A stretch of 64,000 nucleotides of DNA from Spiroplasma diminutum CUAS-1 (GCF_000439455.1 NC_021833.1:496001-560000), one strand, 5' to 3'; shown: positions 32,803 to 45,541, counted from the stretch's first letter. The notes: generated by a model from the sequence alone, not told the origin. Program-made: numbers and translations.

Positions 32803-34032
32803 TTATAAATTAGTATAAATTGGAAATTTATCACATAGATCACTTACTTGTTTTCTTAAGTCATTTAAGTTATCTTCACTTTGATTTTTTAAAGCTTTTG
32901 CAATAATATCTGCAACAATTTTAAATTCTGTTTCTTTAAATCCTCTTGTGGTCATTGCTGGAGTTCCAAGTCTTATTCCAGAAGTATGTACTGGTTTTTC
33001 ACTATCAAATGGAATCATATTTTTATTTGATATTATTCCTATCGATTCTAGTACTTCTTCTGCTTGCTTTCCTGTAAGCCCAATTGAATCTTTTACTTCA
33101 ACAATTACAGTATGATTTTCTGTACCATTTGCAATTAGTCTAAGTCCATTTTCTTTTAATGAATTAGCTAATTGTTGAGCATTTAATATTATTTGCTTTG
33201 CATATTCTTTAAATTCTAAAGTAGTTGCTTCATAAAGTGCTTGAGTTTTTCCTGCAATTTGGTTTTCTAATGGACCACCTTGAACTCCTGGAAATACTGT
33301 TGAATCTAATTTTTTTGCAAATTGTTCTTTACATAAAACCAATCCACCACGTGCACCTCTTAAAGTTTTATGAGTTGTTGTTGTTACAACATCAGCATAT
33401 TCACAAGGATTTGGATGAACTCCCCCAGCTACAAGTCCTGCAATATGAGCCATGTCAACCATGAAATAAGCTCCTATTTTATCTGCTATTTCTTTGAATC
33501 TTTTAAAATCTATTATTTTTGTATAACTACTTGCTCCTGCCAATATTAATTTTGGTTTATGTTCTAAAGCAAGTGCTTCAATTTCTTCAAAATCCAATTC
33601 TTCTGTTTCTTTATTAACTTTGTAAAATACAAAGTTATATAGTTGTCCAGAAAAATTAATTGGATATCCATGAGTTAAATGACCTCCAGCATCTAAACTC
33701 ATTGATAATACTGTATCACCCGGTTGAATTAAAACTCTATAAGCTGCTTCATTTGCTTGACTTCCTGAATGTGGTTGAATATTTGCATGATCTGCTTTAA
33801 AAATTTGTTTTGCAAGTTCAATACCATATGATTCTATTTCATCAACGTATTTACATCCTCCATAATATCTTTTTCCAGGATAACCTTCTGCATACTTATT
33901 TGTTAAAACTGATCCATTTAATTTTAATACTGCTTCTGATACATAGTTTTCTGAAGCAATTAATTCTATGTGATTTTGTTGACGTTTAAGTTCATTTTTT
34001 AATGATTTTTCTATTATTTTATTCATTTCCAT
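32803..34032 (-). CDS. glyA: Serine hydroxymethyltransferase
   Basis: GlyA uses PLP to interconvert serine and glycine while loading tetrahydrofolate with a one-carbon unit. The PLP lysine is in [16 protein letters not shown]. Other signatures are [29 protein letters not shown] and [13 protein letters not shown]. Three ATG codons are close together (34038, 34032, 34026). The AAGGGG site is only 2 bases from the first and 8 from the second, so 34032 is preferred. The length of about 409 is normal. Confidence 0.93.
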   Translation of the reverse strand: MEMNKIIEKSLKNELKRQQNHIELIASENYVSEAVLKLNGSVLTNKYAEGYPGKRYYGGCKYVDEIESYGIELAKQIFKADHANIQPHSGSQANEAAYRVLIQPGDTVLSMSLDAGGHLTHGYPINFSGQLYNFVFYKVNKETEELDFEEIEALALEHKPKLILAGASSYTKIIDFKRFKEIADKIGAYFMVDMAHIAGLVAGGVHPNPCEYADVVTTTTHKTLRGARGGLVLCKEQFAKKLDSTVFPGVQGGPLENQIAGKTQALYEATTLEFKEYAKQIILNAQQLANSLKENGLRLIANGTENHTVIVEVKDSIGLTGKQAEEVLESIGIISNKNMIPFDSEKPVHTSGIRLGTPAMTTRGFKETEFKIVADIIAKALKNQSEDNLNDLRKQVSDLCDKFPIYTNL

Positions 34033-34110
34033 TTTCATAACCCCTTTTTTATTGTTTCTTAATACAATATTACTAGAATTAATAAGATTATTTTTTAATA
34101 ATTAAATAAA

Positions 34111-34142
34111 AAAATCTCCTCAATTAAATAAAGGAGATTTTA
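34111..34142 (-). terminator. Terminator of the small-peptide operon
   Basis: AAAATCTCCT (34111-34120) pairs with AGGAGATTTT (34133-34142) and is followed by T on the minus strand. Confidence 0.75.
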
Positions 34143-34185
34143 AAATATTATCTTTGTTTATTTGCCAATATTAATTCTTTAAACT

Positions 34186-34290
34186 CTAATTTTGAACTCT
34201 TACTAATATTAAAACTAATGGTCCTTGAATTAAAACTGTTCAAATTGCAATTAATATTGCTCTTAAAATATAATCTTTTATAAATCCCAT
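34186..34290 (-). CDS. 34-residue membrane peptide
   Basis: A short frame reads MGFIKDYILRAILIAIWTVL and ends in VRVQN, mostly one hydrophobic helix with a Trp coded by TGA. The ribosome site is a strong AAAAGGAGG at 34308-34300, preceded immediately by 17 A. It follows the 116-residue gene by 65 bases and ends before a terminator. Its function is unknown; a peptide of this size may be a phage-like, bacteriocin-like or toxin-like membrane protein. Confidence 0.55.
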
Positions 34291-34308
34291 GTTTTATTCC
34301 TCCTTTTC

Positions 34309-34325
34309 TTTTTTTTTTTTTTTTT
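34309..34325 (-). repeat. 17-base homopolymer tract before the 34-aa gene
   Basis: T17 on the plus strand (A17 in the transcript) lies directly upstream of the AAAAGGAGG site of the 34-residue peptide gene. A length change here would move the upstream RNA relative to the ribosome site. Confidence 0.5.
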
Positions 34326-34355
34326 AATATTTTTGTTGACTGTTTTCATTTATTT

Positions 34356-34706
34356 TTATTTAGACATAAAAATACCTGTTAGTATTCCAGCACCAACTCC
34401 AGCAAAAAAGCAACACAATGCACCAACAATTTGTCAGATTATTTCTCTTAATGCTTGACTTCTACCTTCATAATCTCCATCTGCAGAACACTTTGAAATT
34501 CTGATTCTAATTTTAACAACATTAAAAATGAAAAATAATGTTAATAATCCCATTAGGCCAGTGAGCAATGCTCCACCATAACCTAAAAAATAATTCACTA
34601 ATGGTGTTAAATCAGGAATTTCTTCTCCTGCATCTCTTGTTGAATTTTCTAAATTGTTACTTAAATTACTTATAAATTTAAAATAGATTAAATCTAATTT
34701 TTCCAT
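34356..34706 (-). CDS. Two-helix membrane protein, TrbC/VirB2-like or phage-like
   Basis: The 116-residue protein starts MEKLDLIYFKFISNLSNNLE and has two hydrophobic helices (YGGALLTGLMGLLTLFFIFN and LCCFFAGVGAGILTGIFM) separated by a short charged loop (DYEGRSQALREII). Two helices with a charged turn is the plan of TrbC/VirB2-type pilins and also of small coat proteins of filamentous mollicute phages. Sequence does not decide between them. Upstream, the gene carries copy 1 of the 109-bp leader with a terminator just before the ribosome site. Confidence 0.45.
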
Positions 34707-34713
34707 ATTTTTT

Positions 34714-34822
34714 TCTCCTTTTCTTTTGTAATCAGGAATAAAAAAAACTAGTACAAAGTACTAGTTGAAATTTTATATGTAAAAATAAAGAACTAGATCT
34801 GTACCAGTGCTTTATTACCTTA
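34714..34822 (-). promoter_or_regulatory. Attenuator-like leader, copy 1
   Basis: Read on the minus strand, a first stem pairs AATAAAG (34816-34810) and ACTGG with CTAGT and CTTTATT (34788-34782), around the loop TACAGAT. A second stem pairs AACTAGTAC with GTACTAGTT (34766-34758 with 34754-34746, loop TTT) and runs into a T tract, so it is a terminator. The ribosome site and ATG of the 116-residue gene follow. CTGGTAC of the first stem can alternatively pair with GTACTAG of the second. The same leader is at 35721-35828. A TATAAT lies just upstream, at 34832-34827. Confidence 0.6.
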
Positions 34823-34862
34823 ATTGAATTATAGCATAGATTATTCTATTTCATTTAGGTTT

Positions 34863-35714
34863 TTATCATCTTTTTTCCATATTTCTACTTGAAATGATAG
34901 TATCTTTATGTTTAAAAATCATTTTTAATTGTTCCATTTCATCTTCTAATGTTTTTATTTTTTCTTCAGCATCTTTTATTTCAAAATTTAATGTTCTTAA
35001 CTCTACTTGTTTTTGTTTTAATTCAATTTTTAATTCTTCAGTTTCCCTAGTTTGTTCAACATACATATTTTTAAAACTTCATCTTCTTTACTTAAAAATG
35101 CTTTTGAATTTAAAACATTAATTTTGTTTATAGCAAATTTTGATTTATCAGTTATTTTTTCAATATTTGAAATTAGTTCATCAATATCTTTTGAATATTC
35201 TTTTATTTTTTTTCTTCTTAAATCTAATTTATTGCTAATTCATAAAGGATTATAATTTCTTTTATTTTCAATATCTGAAAATTGATTATATAATTCTCAA
35301 TGTTTTCTCTCAAAATCAGTTAATTTATAAATTTCTCCTGTTTGGATCAATTTGATAAATATCTTTCTTGATTTGCTGATCATTGGATAAATTGAATATT
35401 TTAAAATTTTAGAATCTTTAATTGTAACTGAACCAATTGTTTGTCTTAATCTTTTATTATTTACAACATAAATATCTATTTTATTTAAGTTTTGATAATA
35501 TCTATCTTTTATTTTTCTTGTACTTTGAATTTTTCATCCTCTATTTTCTATTTTTTTAGATTTAAATACTCCAACAAGAGAATAATTTTTATCTATTTTT
35601 TTTAATTTCAACTACATTTCTTAATTTATTATCTCCAGAAATATAATTACCATTAGGATCATCTTCTTTATGAAAATCCCCTGGAAAAAATGTAACCATT
35701 TTCTTTATTTTCAT
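34863..35714 (-). pseudogene. Coiled-coil protein gene, frameshifted twice
   Basis: The frame starts MKIKKMVTFFPGDFHKEDDP. It shifts in a run of A near 35600 and again near 35070. Joined, the three parts give a product of about 280 residues: a basic globular N-terminal part (LVGVFKSKKIENRGWKIQST) and a strong coiled-coil C-terminus (TEELKIELKQKQVELRTLNF). One stop-free reading exists only if one base is added or removed at each A run. It carries copy 2 of the leader upstream. The family is not recognised; the gene looks recently inactivated. Confidence 0.6.
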
Positions 35715-35720
35715 TTTTAT

Positions 35721-35828
35721 TCTCCTTTTCTTTTGTAATCAGGAATAAAAAAACTAGTACAAAGTACTAGTTGAAATAATATATATAAAAATAAAGAACT
35801 AGATCTGTACCAGTGCTTTATTACCTTA
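35721..35828 (-). promoter_or_regulatory. Attenuator-like leader, copy 2
   Basis: Nearly identical to the leader at 34714-34822. The hairpin arms are unchanged: AACTAGTAC at 35752-35760, GTACTAGTT at 35764-35772, and the AATAAAG/CTTTATT stem. The differences are confined to the linker between the two stems and to one base in the T tract. It ends at the ribosome site AAAGGAG of the broken coiled-coil gene. Confidence 0.6.
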
Positions 35829-35864
35829 TAAAGATAAATAAGTTTTTATTTATTAAATTTATAG

Positions 35865-36365
35865 TTAAATTAAGTTAAAATATTGCTTTAAATCAATAAT
35901 TCTTTGATTTGAACTTCCTCTATATAAAATATTTGGATCATATAATTCTTTTACAAATCTGCCATCAACTAAAGTATCCACAAGTGTTAAAAGTATATAC
36001 ATTGCTGATTGCTTGTCATCAATATTATTTTTTTTATCTATTAATTCTTCAATAGTAAAGCCAGTGTATAGTCATATATTTAATCCCGTTTCTTTTTTTA
36101 ATTTCTTAACAAATGGAATTAATTCAATTGCACTAAACATTGGATCTCCACCACTAAATGTTATTCCATTCAATAATGGGTTAGCTTTTATTTCATCAAT
36201 AATTTCTTTTTCATATTGATCATTAAAATCTTTTCCAATTTTAAAACTTCAACTAATCATATTATGACAACCCTTGCAAGCATGTAAACAACCAGCAATG
36301 TAAATTGAATATCTCAATCCAGGACCATCACTTATTGTTTCTTTAAAGATTTTTAATATTTTCAT
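35865..36365 (-). CDS. nrdG: Anaerobic ribonucleotide reductase activating protein
   Basis: NrdG is a radical-SAM enzyme that makes the glycyl radical on NrdD. The 4Fe-4S site is CLHACKGC (CxxxCxxC) near residue 30, followed by the [11 protein letters not shown] motif. The 166 residues fit the family. Its start overlaps the stop of nrdD (TAATGA), as expected for the pair. Two TGA are Trp. The protein is cytoplasmic and oxygen-sensitive. Confidence 0.9.
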
Positions 36366-38488
36366 TAATTATTAATTTTATGTTTTACTCTTTCTGCTTC
36401 TTCAGCTTGCTTTCCTTTATTTCAACCATCTAAATCACCAACTAAATAACCAGTAATCCTTCTTGTTCTTGAAATATTTTCATTTCCACACATTTGACAT
36501 TTAAATGGGATTAAAGAAGTATAATTACATTCTTTACATCTATCCACTGGATGATTTAAGCTTCCATAATTAATTCCATATACTCTCATTGCATTGATAA
36601 TAGAAAGTACAGCATGTAAATTTTTTTTAGCTTCACCATCAAGTTCAATATAACTTATACTTCCAGCTAAAGTTAAACTATGATAAGCAGCTTCCTTTTT
36701 AATTTTATTTATAGCACTAATATTGTAATAAACAGGAATATGGTTTGAGTTTGTAAAATATTCTCTGCTTGTAATTTCATTAATTTCTCCAAAATGTTTT
36801 TTAGTAATAATCATCATTCTACCTGCAACAGATTCTGCTGGAGTTGCAATTACTCCAAAGTTTAAATGAGTTTTTTGTTTTCATTCTAAAGCAACTTCAT
36901 TAATAACTTTCAATATTTCTAATCCAAAGTTCTGAGCTTCATCATTTTCTCCATGATGAAAATTTAATAAAGCTTTTAATGCTTCTGCTAAACCAACAAA
37001 TCCAATTGTTAATGTTCCTTGTTTAAATACTTCTTTTACAAATTCTTGTGGTTCTAAATCTTTTCCTCCAGTTAAAATATTGTTCATCATTAAAAAAGGA
37101 AACTCTTTTGCAAGTGCAGTAGATTGATAATTAAATCTTTCTAAAAGTTGATCACAAACTTCTTGAGAATAAAATTTCACTTTTTCTAAATATTTATCTT
37201 TTATTTCTTTTTTATTAATTGAATTAAAATCAATTTCATTATTAATAATTTTATTTTCTTCTTTTAATAATTCTAAAGCTATGTAAGGTAAATTTAATGA
37301 TGTAAAACTTAAATTACCTCTACCTATTGATGTTTTATCACCATTTATATTTTCAAAAACTCTCGTTCTACACCCCATTGTAGCAGGTTCATAGTATCAA
37401 GAATTTTTACTATTCTCTTTTCATAATTCATGAGTATTATATTCCTGATCCAAAAACATAAAGTTTGGAAATAGTCTTAAACTAGTTGTTCTAATAGAAT
37501 TTAAAAATAAATCAAAATTTTTTGCATTTCAAATATTATTATCGTTAAATCAGTCTTCTTGATTCATATTCATTGCTTTTTTATAATCATTTTCATCAAA
37601 ATTAATTCCAGTTTTAACTTTAAAAATTACAATTGGGAATATTGAAGTTTCACCATTTCCCAAACCTTCTTGTAATGCTTTTAAAAGAGATTTTGTAACT
37701 TGTCTTCCTTCTTTTGATGTATCTGTTCCAATATTTATTGAAGAAAAAACTACTTGATTGCCACCCCTTGAATGTTGTGTATTTAAATTATAAATAAAGC
37801 CTTTCATTGCTTGATCTGTTTCTTGAATAACATCTTTATTTGTTATATTAAATATTTTTTCAAAATCATTATCAGTTAATTTTATATTAGTTAAATAAAC
37901 TTCCAATTTACTTTTATTAATTGATTTAAATTTAATTTCTTCATCCAATTTTATTTTATTTAATTGATCTTCGTTAAATTCTATTTCTGAAAAAATAAAA
38001 AAGTTCTTCAAATTTTTTATTAAAGCTTTTCTAAAACTTTTATTTACTCCTGGTGCCATAAAATAATCAAAGGCTGGTATTGATTGCCCTCCATGCATTT
38101 CATTTTGAGCAGTTTGAAAAACAATTGCTGCCAATTCAGCATATACTTGAATTGATTGAGGTTCTCTAATTAAACCATTTCTAGTTCTAAAACCATTTGA
38201 AAATATCTCTTGAATATTATATTGTACACAAGTTGCTGATTTAGTTGGGTAATAATCTAAATCATGTATATGAATTAAAGATTTATTATGAAGTTCTGCA
38301 TGAAATGGTTTAAGTAAATTTTCTAAAGCATATTCTTTTGAAGTAATTGATGCAAACTTCATCATTTTTCCACTTGGAGTGTTACCATTCATATTAGCAT
38401 TTTCATTTTTAACATCATTATTACTTATTGATATAGCTTGATTAAAATCTTTTAAAATTTTATCAGAATTTAATTTTTTATTATTCAT
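36365..38488 (-). CDS. nrdD: Anaerobic ribonucleoside triphosphate reductase
   Basis: NrdD makes deoxynucleotides without oxygen, using a glycyl radical. The 707-residue frame has the radical site [12 protein letters not shown] near the C-terminus (the RxxGY glycine loop) and a zinc site of two Cys pairs, [18 protein letters not shown]. The active-site segments [10 protein letters not shown] and [15 protein letters not shown] are also present. Near the N-terminus, [14 protein letters not shown] lacks a full ATP cone, so the enzyme may be regulated differently. Several TGA codons are Trp. It is upstream of nrdG. Confidence 0.92.
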
Positions 38489-38540
38489 ATTATTTCCTCT
38501 TTCTCTTTAGTAACTTAATTGAATATTTATTGTATCTTTT

Positions 38541-38553
38541 AAGTTGTGAACTT
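38541..38553. promoter_or_regulatory. Candidate operator upstream of nrdD
   Basis: AAGTTGTGAACTT is a 5-3-5 inverted repeat 53 bases upstream of the nrdD start, near a TACAAT that could be the -10 box. It does not match the usual NrdR box. Function is a guess. Confidence 0.25.
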
Positions 38554-38631
38554 ATATTCTCAAATTTTTTTAAAAAATCAAGAATATACAAAAATATAAA
38601 AAGTTTATAGAATTGTAAAATAAAAATAAAA

Positions 38632-38649
38632 AAAGACTATAAAGTCTTT
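38632..38649. terminator. Terminator of the glucosidase gene
   Basis: AAAGACT (38632-38638) pairs with AGTCTTT (38643-38649), extended by A and T runs on both sides. Confidence 0.7.
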
Positions 38650-38657
38650 TTTTGAAA

Positions 38658-40097
<1,440 letters not shown>

Positions 40098-40098
40098 T

Positions 40099-41748
40099 TT
40101 ATGCTCCTCTTAATACTTTAATATTTTTTTTATATTCTTCTTTTAATATTTTTTTATTATAGATATCTTCTTTTGATTTTTTATTTGAAAACTGATTCAA
40201 ATCTTCTTTATATTTAGTTTTCAATAATAAAACCTGTTCATTAATTTTATTAACATCAAAATCGTATTCATCTTTTAATAATTTTAATGTTCTTTGTTCA
40301 AAAAATTTAATTTTAGATAAAAGTAATGTTGCAATACAGCTTATAGATATTGTTGTAATCATACTGAATAATCCTCAAAGCATATTACCACCAATTCAAG
40401 TTTGAATTCCCAATGACTCGGGTGCTTTTATTGCAAAACCTATCACTCCAAGAATACCAAATGGAGCAGCTGATGTTCATACTCCTGCAGCTGTATATAA
40501 CAGACATCCAAAGTATGTTCCAATAATTGCTCCAATCATTGGATATACATATTTTATTCCAACAGAATAAATACATGGTTCAGTTACACCTGCAATTAAT
40601 CCTGATGTAGCATTTGAATATGCTATTTGTCTTATTTTTTTACAATTTTTATATCTGAAACCAAATGTAAATGTTGCAATAGCTGTTGATACATTTGAAA
40701 ATATTAATAAACCTAATATTAAACTTCCTTGATATTGTGCAATATCTTGCATAATAATAGGTGTTATTGTTCTGTGTAAACCAAATATAACCATTGGAGA
40801 ATATAAAGCTCCAATTACTGGTGTGAAAATATATTTAGTTATATTATGTGTCATTAAAAAGTTAAATGCTAAAGATAAATAACTTGTAAACAATAACCCT
40901 AAAGGTGCAATTGTAAGAATTGAAATTAAACTAGTTAATAATATTACTGTAACTGGTTCAACTAACATTCTAAAACTTCCAAGATTAACTTTTTGCATTA
41001 GTCTTTGAATATGAACCCCCATTACAGCAACTATAACCATTGGTATAACCATTCCTTCAAATGATATTTTTCATGGATATCTAAGATCTCCAAAAATACC
41101 TCAGCTTGGCATTGCTTCTAAAATTGTTTGTCCTTCTTTTATTTCCAAATCCATTAGAGCTGTAAGTAATGGATTACATAATATAACACCAATTACTAAT
41201 CCATATATTTCTTTACCACCCATGACTTTAAATGTTGATCATGCTACACCTATAACAACAAAGTATGTCATTCCTCTAGATATTGTTTGATTTAAATCAT
41301 TTCATTCATTTAATCATTCTTTATCTAAACTATTTGATAATAAAAATATTGGCATTCTTATCATCTCTCATAAACCAATTGCTATAAGAATAATTAATAA
41401 TGGTGCAAAAACCTGTGATATAAAAGTTAAAAATGATTTCCTTTGAACTTTCATATTTAATTCTTTATCCTCATTTATATCCAATTTTGGTAAACTATTT
41501 AAACCATTTTCTTTACAAAATAATTCATAAAATTTATTAACAGTTGGTCCAATTATAATTTGATATTCTCCACTAGATAAAATTACACCTGAAACAAAGT
41601 CTAATTTCTTTATTTCATCTGCTTTAAATAAATTTTTATCCCTTAGTATTAAACGTAGACGTGTCATACAATGATATACTTTTTCAATATTTTCCACGCC
41701 TCCAACTAAGGAAGTAATTTTTTTAACATCCTCTATTCCGTACTTCAT
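40099..41748 (-). CDS. PTS beta-glucoside-type IIBC permease
   Basis: A 549-residue permease. The IIB domain holds the phosphocysteine in VYHCMTRLRLIL near residue 30, and the IIC domain has about ten membrane helices, including TSGLIAGVTEPCIYSVGIKY, a family signature. No IIA domain is attached. Instead, the C-terminus is a 70-residue, highly charged, likely coiled-coil tail (VNKINEQVLLLKTKYKEDLN). The ATG at 41748 follows GGAGGT; the upstream TTG in frame would lie inside that site. It lies next to a GH1 enzyme and an RpiR regulator. Confidence 0.85.
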
Positions 41749-41800
41749 AAATACCTCCAATAGTATTTTCTACTACCTTATTATGTATTTAAAGTAAAAT

Positions 41801-41829
41801 GAACTAGTTTAAAAAGATTAAACTAGTTC
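41801..41829. promoter_or_regulatory. Inverted repeat upstream of the beta-glucoside PTS
   Basis: A perfect 12-bp inverted repeat, GAACTAGTTTAA and TTAAACTAGTTC, with a 5-base spacer (AAAGA). It overlaps the stop codon of the RpiR gene and lies about 53 bases upstream of the PTS start, near a likely promoter (CATAAT as -10). It shares the AACTAGTTTAA core with the GntR operator at 48149-48164. It may be an operator, or simply the RpiR terminator. Confidence 0.45.
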
Positions 41830-42575
41830 ATTAAAAAATCAATATATTTTCAAAGATGTATTAACTCAAAGTTTCTATCAATAAATGTTTTTTCAAAATT
41901 CTCATTGTCAAAATAATAGACATTATTTTTATTACCTGATAAATAGTCTTTTCAATTTAATGAAGCAATAATAGCTATATTATTTGTATATTTTATTACA
42001 TGTTCAAAAACTTTTTTAAGAATATTATTATCTCTTCCTGAAAAAATAAATAAGAAATTATTTTGATTTATATCAATATTTGTAATACTTAAAATATCTC
42101 TTTCTATTTTAATAAACTTATTATCAATATTATTTTTTAAAAGTACATCTTCTAAAAAGATTGTAGAATATTCTGTTTGATACGAAGAAAAAATAAATAT
42201 TTTATTATTTTTTAATTCTTTAAAGAATTTGCATAGTGAAGTTCCAACCTCATCTATTCATTTATTTAATATCTTATTTTTTTCATCAAATAATACTTGT
42301 TTTTCATTCATAGTATTATTAGATACCTTTAATATAAAATTATTTTCAAATTCAATTTTTAAACGTATTTGTAATTCTCTATAACCACTTACAAGTGCAG
42401 CTTTTGAAAATGATGTTATTGTTGCTTTTGAACAATGACAACTAAATGCTAAATCTTCTTGACTTAAAAAAATACCATTTGAAAAATCATCTAATATTTT
42501 TTTTGATATTATTTTAAATACTGTATTTCTATTTTCTTTTCCCAAATTATCAATTCTAGTGTAAATAGACTTCAT
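41823..42575 (-). CDS. RpiR-family transcriptional regulator
   Basis: The 250-residue protein has an N-terminal helix-turn-helix with the CSKATITSFSKAALVSGYRE stretch and a C-terminal SIS-like sugar-phosphate domain (KIFIFSSYQTEYSTIFLED). The order HTH then SIS is that of RpiR proteins, which sense sugar phosphates. The SIS part is short and weakly conserved. It stands first, before the PTS and glucosidase genes, so it probably regulates them. One TGA is Trp. Confidence 0.75.
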
Positions 42576-42619
42576 TTTTAATTACTCTTTTCTTTCATTT
42601 TAATTATACAAATAAAGTA

Positions 42620-43099
42620 TTAAACTAAAATATAATTTTTTACTTTAATATTGTTTTTATTAAATGATTCATTCTTATAAGTAAAACCTAACTTTTCCAT
42701 AACTTTTCTTGATGATTCATTACCCTCTTTAAATGACGCTGTAAATATATTTATATTAAATTTCTGTCTATATAATTCAATTATTTCTTTTGCAGCTTCA
42801 GTGCAGTAACCTTTATTTCAATAATTTTTGTTTATAATTCATCCAAGATCTACTAAATTTTCTTTTAATCTTGCTTCTATAATACCAATAAGTTTATTAT
42901 TTTCTTTAAGAACAATTCCATACTTACCTTCAAAATCATCTATAAAAATTTTTGTTATTATTTCTTTAGTCTCATCCAAAGATTTATGAGTTATAAAATC
43001 TACATACTTTGTATTTTCTAAATCTGATGAATATTCAAAAATATCTTTAGCATCTTCAATTTGTATTCTTCTTAGAATTAATCTTTTTGTTTCAATCAT
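42620..43099 (-). CDS. GNAT-family N-acetyltransferase
   Basis: The 159-residue protein begins MIETKRLILRRIQIEDAKDI, the RimJ/RimL-type opening. The acetyl-CoA binding motif is seen as NKGYCTEAAKEIIELYRQKF (QxxGxG/A-like) near residue 95. Length is typical. Acceptor unknown. One or two TGA are Trp. It is a single gene between the RpiR and fructokinase genes. Confidence 0.75.
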
Positions 43100-43130
43100 T
43101 TTATATTTCCTTTTTAAAAATTATATATAA

Positions 43131-43157
43131 AAAATAGAGTTTACTAAACTCTATTTT
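43131..43157. terminator. Terminator of the sucrose operon
   Basis: AAAATAGAGTTT (43131-43142) pairs with AAACTCTATTTT (43146-43157), a 12-bp stem with a three-base loop, at the end of the kinase gene. Confidence 0.8.
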
Positions 43158-44070
43158 AATTTTCTAAAAATGATAAAGCTCCCAAATATCTAACTGCTCT
43201 ATTTGCAAATTTATTTGATTTAGAAACTATTTCAATTATTTTTTCTTTACTTGAATTTTGATCAATATTTTCTGTAACAAATTCATTTATTAAACTTGAT
43301 ATAAATGCATCACCTGCACCTGTTGTATCAACAAGTTCTTCACATTTAATTGTTGGAACAAAAATAATTTCATTATTTCATCCACACATTGTATCTTTAC
43401 TTCCACGAGTAATACAAATTAAACTTTTTGAATTTTCATTCATTAGAACTTTTAATGCCTCTTGCTCATCTTTAATATTTGTAAGTAAAATTAATTCTTC
43501 ATCACTTAATTTAATTAAATCAGCTGATTGTAAAAAATCTTTACAATGATTTTTAAATTCATCTATTTCATTTTCAGTTACTCAAAGTTTATCTCTAAAG
43601 TTTGGATCAAAACAAAATTTAATATTATTAGTCTTTGAAAATTTAAATAATTCCAGATAAGATTTTTTTAAATCTCCTTCTAAAAATCCTGTTGCACTTC
43701 CAAAGTGTATAAAATTAATTTCTTTTAATTCATCTTGTGAAAATTTTGATAGATCAAAATCTGCATCACTGTTTCTAATAAATTCAAAAAATCTTTCTTT
43801 GTTTTCATCTAATGTAACCTTTGCAATTGTTGTTGGTAAATTAGAATTTTGAATAAAATCTTTTTTAATATCAAATTTATTTATAAATGTATTAATTTCA
43901 TTTTTGTAGTTATCACTTCCTAAACTACCCATAAAATAACTTTCATTATTTTTTAATGCAGCAATTGAACAAGCAACATTGAAACTTGCTCCACCTACTT
44001 CAGCTTTAACTTCTCCTTCAGCTGAATACACATCCATTAATACTTCACCTATTGAAACTATTTTTTTCAT
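43156..44070 (-). CDS. scrK: PfkB-family fructokinase
   Basis: The 304-residue kinase phosphorylates fructose left over from sucrose cleavage. The start MKKIVSIGEVLMDVYSAEGE and GGASFNVACSIAAL form the N-terminal PfkB signature, and the C-terminal DTTGAGDAFISSL has the catalytic Asp. One or two TGA are Trp. It is 4 bases downstream of the GH32 gene, with its ribosome site inside that gene's end. The gene name follows the operon. Confidence 0.85.
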
Positions 44071-44074
44071 AATA

Positions 44075-45541
44075 TTAATTTTCCTTTAACTTATTTTTAA
44101 ACATAATATTGTTTCAAATATATTTATTTGAATCAAGTTGAATTACTTTGACATTTTTTAAATCAGTTGAAATTTTATTATGATCTTTTATAAAGAATCT
44201 CAACGAAATTGCATGTTGACCATCATTAATAAAAATTTCTAAACAACTTCTATCAATTAAAATTCTAATATTATTAATTTTTAAATTACCTAAATTAATT
44301 AATGAAGGTAAATTTATTTCATCATTGTAATCCATATTTGTTCTATCAATTCAGAAAATATTATTTTGATTTTTTAAAATAATATTCTTATTTTCACTTT
44401 GTAATTTAATTTCAAAATTATTATTTGAAATATCATTTGAAATAATTTCAACTAAACCATTTTCATAATTAAAAACATTTTCTTGATAATTAATTTCATT
44501 TAATCTTAAATTTTCTAATTCTTTAATTGGTAATTGATACAGAGAATCGTTCTTTACAAATAATTCTCTTGGAATTGTTAAGTGATTACTTCAAGTAGTT
44601 AACTCTTTTGGAAACGGACTTGATTTTGAATTTCCTAATCATCCTAACATAATTATTCTATCTTGTGTATTTGAAAATATTTGTGGTGCATAAAAATCAA
44701 AACCTAAATCAATTTTTCTTAATTGAGTTTTAAATTTAAAGTTAGCATCATTGTCTACTTCTACTTCTCGATATTTAACAAAGTGACTTCCTTCACTCAA
44801 AGGTGTGTCTTGTTCAAGACAAGCAAAAATAAATTCTTTTCCATCTAAAACAAAATAATTTGGACATTCAACCATGTATGAATTTTGTTCATCACCTTTA
44901 TCAACAATAATATCTTTTTTTCAATTTCAATTGTTTCCATCAAACTCATAAACATTTAGAACACCTTCTTTGTTTAAAGTCTGTGCTCCATTTAACATAA
45001 ATAATTTATTTTCTTTTTCAAAAACAACTGGGTCTCTAAAATGTCCTGTATATTTTTCTAAATCACATTCAAATAAAAATTCTTTTGTAATAACTTTTTC
45101 TCTTAAATCAATTAACGCTTTTAATGTATAACTTGTTCTATCAACATCATTAAACTTAACATTTCCTGTATAATAAATTTCCATTTCACCTTTTGAATTT
45201 ACTCTTGCACTACCTGAAAAAACACCATTCTTATCATATTCATTTGAAGGAATTAAAGTTAATCCTTCATATGTATAATTTATGAAATCAACAGTTGTGT
45301 ATAGAGCTCATGATTTATTGTAGTGTTCTATGCTAAAAGGACAACTTTGCATGAATACAAAATATTGTCCTTTGTAATATACTAAACCGTTTGGATCATT
45401 TGTTGAACCAGAATAACTTGACAAATGAAATTGATTGTTATATCAATCACTTTCCTTTTTTTCGTGATACTGTTCGAACAACTCTAAGTGACTTTCATTT
45501 ATTAAACTATATTTTTCTCACTTCATTTTATTGTTCTCCAT
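44075..45541 (-). CDS. scrB: Sucrose-6-phosphate hydrolase (GH32)
   Basis: The 488-residue enzyme splits sucrose-6-phosphate into glucose-6-phosphate and fructose. The nucleophile Asp is in SGSTNDPNGLVY, the transition-state Asp in GHFRDPVVF, and the acid/base Glu in MVECPNYF. All three are the GH32 signatures. The C-terminal beta-sandwich contains IDRSCLEIFINDG. Several TGA are Trp. It is coupled to the PTS permease upstream (11 bases) and fructokinase downstream. Confidence 0.93.
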
